Of a DNA stretch of 7,776 nt, positions 4,645 to 7,776 are shown piece by piece. The stretch's first letter is position 1; every line of letters begins with the position of its first letter. Source of the stretch: Patulibacter sp. (GTDB lineage Bacteria; Actinomycetota; Thermoleophilia; Solirubrobacterales; Solirubrobacteraceae); the NCBI GenBank assembly GCA_031119595.1, contig JAVHXX010000206.1, positions 1 to 7,776 on the forward strand, read 5' to 3'. Under the pieces are notes generated by a model. That model ran no database searches and had not been told where the DNA came from. It was given only the letters and a program-made list of their open reading frames with translations. The translations under genes were made by a program, and so were the position numbers.

Positions 4645-5844
4645 ATGGCTCTTCCCCGGCTGACGTTCCCGCTGACCGCGGGCACGTTCCTGATGGGGAC
4701 CACGGAGTTCGTCGTCGCCGGGCTCTTGCCCGACCTTGCCCGCACGTTCGGCACCTCGGTCGGCCACGCGGGTCTGGCGATCACGGTCTTCGCGATCGGC
4801 ATGATCGTGGGGCCGCCGGTCATCACGCTCGCAACGCTTCGGGTGTCCCGCCGCGCGGTGCTGATCGCTGCGTTGCTGGCCTTCGCCGGGGGGCAGATTC
4901 TTGCGGCGACCGTTCCGGTGCTCGCGGTGTTCCTCGTCGCCCGGTTCGTCACTGCGGTAGCGACCGGCGCGTTCTGGGCGATCGCGTCCGTGGTCGCGGC
5001 GAAAGCAGCTGGCCCCACTGCCGCAGCCCGAACACTCGGCGTCGTCATCGGCGGCGGCAACATCGCCAACGTGCTCGGCGTCCCGCTCGGTGCTCTCGCG
5101 GGCCTACTCGTCGGGTGGCAAGTCGTGTTCTGGGCGCTCGCGCTGCTCGCGCTCATCCTCGCCGTCCCGATCTGGCGGCTCGTGGAGTCATCTGCAGAAA
5201 CCACGCGAGTGTCGCTCCGCGCTGAGTTCCGGGGGCTGCGGTCTGGTCAGCTGTGGCTTGTCCTGGCAACCACCGCGTGCATCACGGGTGGGGTGCTCTC
5301 CACCTACGGCTACATCAGCCCCCTCTTGACTGACCGTGCAGGGCTTCCCGAGGCCGCGGTCCCGATCGCGCTCGTCGTCTTCGGCGCCGGATCGGTGGTT
5401 GGCAGCATCGTCGGAGGCCGCGTCGGCGACCGACGGCCGCATGGAGCGTCACTCGGGTTCGGCGCGGTGACGCTGGTCGCAACCATCGCGATCGCCGTGA
5501 CGTCGACCAGCCCGACACTGGTGCTGATCAGCTTCGGTGTTCTTGGCCTGGTCGGCTTCTCCGCCAACCCGATCCTCATCGCCCTCGCCACGAAGCTCGG
5601 TGGCGACGCACCGAATCTCACCACCGCGATGCCGACGAGCACCTTCAACCTCGGCACAGCCATCGGCACCGGGATCGCCGCCGCCGCACTGCAGGGACCG
5701 CTCGGACCGCTCGGCCCGGTCACCGTCGGGATCATCGCCGCCGCGCTCATGCTGGTTCCGCTCAGCGTCCTCACGCTGCACGTGCGCGGCTCAGCCGCCT
5801 CCACCGAAACGACCCCGTCGCCTGTCACGGCGGCCGGCAGATGA
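4645..5844 (+). CDS. MFS drug-efflux transporter (DHA1, Cmx/CmrA-like)
   Basis: The protein has 399 residues with twelve predicted membrane helices. The N-terminus FLMGTTEFVVAGLLPDLA (residues 15-32) is the hallmark start of the DHA1 branch that includes chloramphenicol and arabinose-type exporters (G-T-x-E-F and G-L-L-P). A motif-A-like TLRVSRRAVL lies between helices 2 and 3. Helix 5 carries the glycine-rich antiporter motif C region, GVVIGGGNIANVLGVPLG (132-149). It probably exports a small lipophilic compound by proton antiport; naming chloramphenicol as substrate would go beyond the evidence. AGGAG six bases upstream supports ATG 4645. It heads a rightward gene series, followed 39 bp later by the decarboxylase-like gene. 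Its leader is structured (4578-4618). A protective export role for the substrate or product of the neighbouring enzymes is inference. Confidence 0.92.
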   Translation: MALPRLTFPLTAGTFLMGTTEFVVAGLLPDLARTFGTSVGHAGLAITVFAIGMIVGPPVITLATLRVSRRAVLIAALLAFAGGQILAATVPVLAVFLVARFVTAVATGAFWAIASVVAAKAAGPTAAARTLGVVIGGGNIANVLGVPLGALAGLLVGWQVVFWALALLALILAVPIWRLVESSAETTRVSLRAEFRGLRSGQLWLVLATTACITGGVLSTYGYISPLLTDRAGLPEAAVPIALVVFGAGSVVGSIVGGRVGDRRPHGASLGFGAVTLVATIAIAVTSTSPTLVLISFGVLGLVGFSANPILIALATKLGGDAPNLTTAMPTSTFNLGTAIGTGIAAAALQGPLGPLGPVTVGIIAAALMLVPLSVLTLHVRGSAASTETTPSPVTAAGR

Positions 5845-5883
5845 CCAGATCAGCTGCACAACCCATCCACCAGGAAGGACCCC

Positions 5884-6225
5884 ATGCCCGAACAAGCACG
5901 CCAGATCGGTGGTGGACGCCGCACCCTCGGCGACTTCGCCCCGAAGCTCGCCGAACTCACCGACGATGTCCTCTTCGATGACGTCTGGAATCGACCCGAC
6001 CTGTCCGCCCGCGACCGCAGCCTCATCACCGTCGCCGTCCTCGCCGCAGGCGGCGACCTCGCGCAGCTCGAGTTCCACCTCGGCCGCGCCGTCGAGAACG
6101 GTGTCACCCATACCGAACTGATCGAAGCACTCACGCACGTGACCTTCTACGCCGGCTGGCCGAAGGGCATGGGCGCGATGGGCGTCGCCAAGAAGGTCCT
6201 CGGGACCCAGGAAGCAGCGAACTAA
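5884..6225 (+). CDS. Carboxymuconolactone decarboxylase (CMD) family protein
   Basis: The gene encodes 113 all-helical residues with the CMD core: FDDVWNRPDLSARDRSLITVAVLAAGG (about 31-57), QLEFHLGRAVENGVTHTELIEAL (61-83) and FYAGWPKGMGAM (88-99). Family-conserved His65, Glu78, Glu81 and the final Tyr-x-Gly-Trp-Pro are present. There is no cysteine, so it is not an AhpD-type peroxidase with a CxxC centre; it belongs with the YurZ/PcaC-like group. The exact reaction is unknown: many such stand-alone proteins next to oxidoreductases do not take part in protocatechuate breakdown, and no other gene of that pathway is here. AGGAAGGA precedes the ATG. Its stop TAA overlaps the cupin's ATG by one base, which suggests coupled translation. 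Confidence 0.92.
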   Translation: MPEQARQIGGGRRTLGDFAPKLAELTDDVLFDDVWNRPDLSARDRSLITVAVLAAGGDLAQLEFHLGRAVENGVTHTELIEALTHVTFYAGWPKGMGAMGVAKKVLGTQEAAN

Positions 6226-6626
6226 TGAACATCGAACCCACGAACCCGACCAGCAAGAACCCGCCGGAACAGTTCGCCGGCGACGTGTGGCTCGACCCGA
6301 TCGCGCTCCCACACGAAGATGACCAGCACATGGTCGTCGCGACCGTCCGGTTCGCCCCCGGCGCCCGCACAGCATGGCACTCCCACGAGAAGGGCCAGTA
6401 CCTCCGCGTGACCCAGGGCATCGGCCGTTTCGGCACCCGCGATGGCAACACCATCGATGTCCACCCCGGGCAGACGATCTACACCCCGCCCGGCGAGGAA
6501 CACTGGCACGCCGCCGCCCCGGGGATGTTCATGGAGCACATCGCGATGCTCGAAAACGGCGACGACCCCGCCAGGACCACCACGTGGCTCGAGCACATCA
6601 CCGACGACCAGTTCAACGGCGCATGA
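6225..6626 (+). CDS. Cupin-domain protein
   Basis: This is a single-domain cupin of 133 residues. Motif 1 is GARTAWHSHEKGQYLRVTQG (46-65), with metal ligands His52 and His54; the usual glutamate is replaced by Gln58, as in cupins related to manganese hydroxynitrile lyases. Motif 2 is PGQTIYTPPGEEHWHAA (81-97), with His93 as the third histidine. It should bind a divalent metal and act on a small molecule, but lyase, isomerase or dioxygenase activity cannot be chosen from sequence. The start ATG shares its A with the TAA stop of the CMD gene, and its TGA overlaps the ATG of the DUF2255 gene by four bases (ATGA). The three are therefore almost certainly cotranslated. CMD-cupin pairs also exist as fused or adjacent genes elsewhere, supporting a joint function. 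Confidence 0.93.
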   Translation: MNIEPTNPTSKNPPEQFAGDVWLDPIALPHEDDQHMVVATVRFAPGARTAWHSHEKGQYLRVTQGIGRFGTRDGNTIDVHPGQTIYTPPGEEHWHAAAPGMFMEHIAMLENGDDPARTTTWLEHITDDQFNGA

Positions 6627-7015
6627 CCGACAACACCAAGTCGGCATGGCCGGAGGACCTTCTCGCTGCGATCACCACCAGCGACGACCTGCACGTGTCA
6701 CCGTTCCGCGAGGACGGCCACACCTACGGAACCCCCACCTGGATCTGGTCCGTCGTCGTCGACGACGGACTCTACGTCCGCGCCTGGAACGGACGCCGTT
6801 CCCGCTGGTTCCAGGCGGCCCTCACTCAGCACGCCGGCCGCGTCAGCGCCGCGGGTGCGGAGCACGACGTCCGATTCGACGAAGCGGACCCGTCCGTCAA
6901 CGCCCGCGTCGACGCCGCTTACGAACGCAAGTACGCCGGCAGCCCTTACCTGTCGCCGATGCTGCAGGACGGACCCACCAGCGCCACCGTACAGATCCGC
7001 CCCACCAACGGCTGA
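6623..7015 (+). CDS. DUF2255 family protein
   Basis: The gene encodes 130 residues. The pattern SDDLHVSPFREDGHTYGTPTWIWSVVVDDGLYVRAWNGR, then SRWFQAA, GRVSAAG, VRFDEAD and finally AAYERKYAGSPYL matches the DUF2255 family. The fold appears related to small flavin-type split-barrel proteins, judged from the strand pattern and the arginine/glycine segments; that relation is my inference. The function is unknown. I place the start at ATG 6623, which overlaps the cupin stop as ATGA. The longer open frame beginning at 6374 would run entirely through the cupin gene and is rejected. The zinc alcohol dehydrogenase follows after 65 bp, so the protein is probably part of the same enzyme set. Confidence 0.88.
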   Translation: MTDNTKSAWPEDLLAAITTSDDLHVSPFREDGHTYGTPTWIWSVVVDDGLYVRAWNGRRSRWFQAALTQHAGRVSAAGAEHDVRFDEADPSVNARVDAAYERKYAGSPYLSPMLQDGPTSATVQIRPTNG

Positions 7016-7080
7016 CGAACCCAACCCGACAGACCACGCGAGCTCGGCAGCCGCCGCCTCGCAGGAAAGGACCCACCTCA

Positions 7081-7776
7081 TGAAGGCAACACTCATGTAC
7101 GGCGCCGGCGACGTCCGCGTCGTCGACGTCGCCGAGCCCGTCCTCCAGGACCCCACCGACGCGATCATCCGCGTCACCTACGCCTGCGTCTGCGGATCCG
7201 ATCTGCACCCGTACCACGACCTACCGGACACCCCCGAGGGTCGGCGCATGGGACACGAAGCCATCGGCGTGATCGAGCAGCTCGGCAACGACGTCACCAC
7301 CCTCAACGTCGGCGACACCGTCATCGTCCCCTTCGCCTGGTCCGACGGCACCTGCGCGTTCTGCCGTGACGGCATCACCACGTCCTGCGTGCACGGCGGC
7401 TTCTTCGACGGCGCCGCCTCGGCAACCCAGGCAGAGAAGCTCCTCGTCCCCCACGCCGACGGCACCGCCGTCAGCATCCCCGCGGGCACGGACGAGTCGC
7501 TCATGCCGTCCCTGCTGACCCTGTCCGACGTGTACCTGACCGGGTACCACGCCGCCGAGAAGGGTGGTGTCGCACCGGGTAAGACCGTCACGGTGATCGG
7601 TGACGGCGCGGTCGGGCTCTCCGCCGTCCTGGCCTCGAAGCAGCTCGGCGCCGAGAAGATCATCCTCATGGGACGCCACACCGCCCGCACCGATCTCGGC
7701 CGCGAGTTCGGTGCCACCCACGTCATCGCTGAGCGCGGCGATGAGGGCGTCGCGAAGGTGATGGAACTGACCGAAG
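7081..7776 (+). CDS. Zinc-dependent alcohol dehydrogenase, N-terminal part (3' end outside window)
   Basis: The frame is open from ATG 7081 to the window end and gives 232 residues of a medium-chain dehydrogenase. Catalytic zinc ligands are visible: Cys38 in CVCGSDLHPY, then the GHEAIGVIEQLG motif with His59 and Glu60. Asp150 in TLSDVYLTGYHAA is the expected third position. The structural-zinc loop GTCAFCRDGITTSCVHGGFF has three cysteines (92, 95, 103), with glycine where the classical fourth would be. This variant is frequent in the actinobacterial branch with the following VHGGF sequence. The dinucleotide-binding motif is VIGDGAVGLSA (GxGxxG at 174-179). GGAAAGGA upstream supports the start. 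It should interconvert an alcohol and an aldehyde or ketone using NAD(P). It is the last visible gene of the rightward series. Confidence 0.95.

Noticed and set aside
4569..5225. Plus-strand frame starting in the MFS leader, considered as a leader peptide
   Set aside because: It has no stop before the MFS gene and runs about 580 bases into it in another frame, so it cannot act as a short attenuator peptide.
6374..6622. N-terminal extension of the DUF2255 gene
   Set aside because: It would lie wholly inside the cupin gene in another frame, while the ATGA overlap start fits the family N-terminus.
1..7776. CRISPR array, insertion sequence or complete tRNA/rRNA gene
   Set aside because: No regularly spaced repeats, transposase motifs or terminal inverted repeats were seen, and the only tRNA sequence is the 3' half at 327-370.

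Overview
The window is GC-rich (roughly two thirds G+C by eye). Its codons end mostly in G or C, it uses GGAG/GGAAGGA-type ribosome binding sites, and its protein families (MmyB-type regulator, DUF4190, DUF2255, Cmx-like MFS) are typical of high-GC Actinobacteria. A Microbacteriaceae-like member of the Actinomycetota is my best guess; the genus cannot be fixed from sequence reading alone.

Layout. Positions 1-369 hold the 3' end of an acyl-CoA synthetase/AMP-dependent ligase reading rightward. Its last codons run into the 3' half of a tRNA-Val(CAC) gene on the opposite strand (about 327-370). The 5' half of that tRNA is missing, so this looks like the att scar of an element integrated at a tRNA. 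Positions 377-727 carry no convincing gene, only two short hairpins. A small two-helix membrane protein (DUF4190) follows on the minus strand (728-991).

From 1153 to the right edge the window is a dense redox/detoxification island. An aldo/keto reductase and an NTF2/SnoaL-like protein form a minus-strand pair (2594 to 1153). A short-chain dehydrogenase (2753-3493) reads divergently from them and converges stop-to-stop with an XRE/MmyB-type regulator (4378 to 3494). A second divergent gap (4379-4644) precedes a rightward gene series: an MFS drug-efflux-like transporter, a carboxymuconolactone decarboxylase-like protein, a cupin, a DUF2255 protein and a zinc-dependent alcohol dehydrogenase cut by the window edge. 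Decarboxylase-like gene, cupin and DUF2255 gene overlap by 1-4 bases and are probably translationally coupled.

How the parts may work together. Both divergent gaps contain nearly the same 15-bp element: TGCCCTCTCAGGGCA at 2711 (a perfect palindrome around a CTC spacer) and TTCCCTCTCAAGGCA at 4415. Each lies 27-36 bp from a start codon. The simplest reading is that the MmyB-like regulator binds both, controlling itself, the SDR, and possibly the AKR pair and the MFS-led operon. The whole would then be a small-molecule-responsive regulon of four oxidoreductase or ring-chemistry enzymes, three accessory small proteins and an exporter. That regulatory link and the substrate are inference; the gene identities and the repeated palindrome are visible in the sequence.
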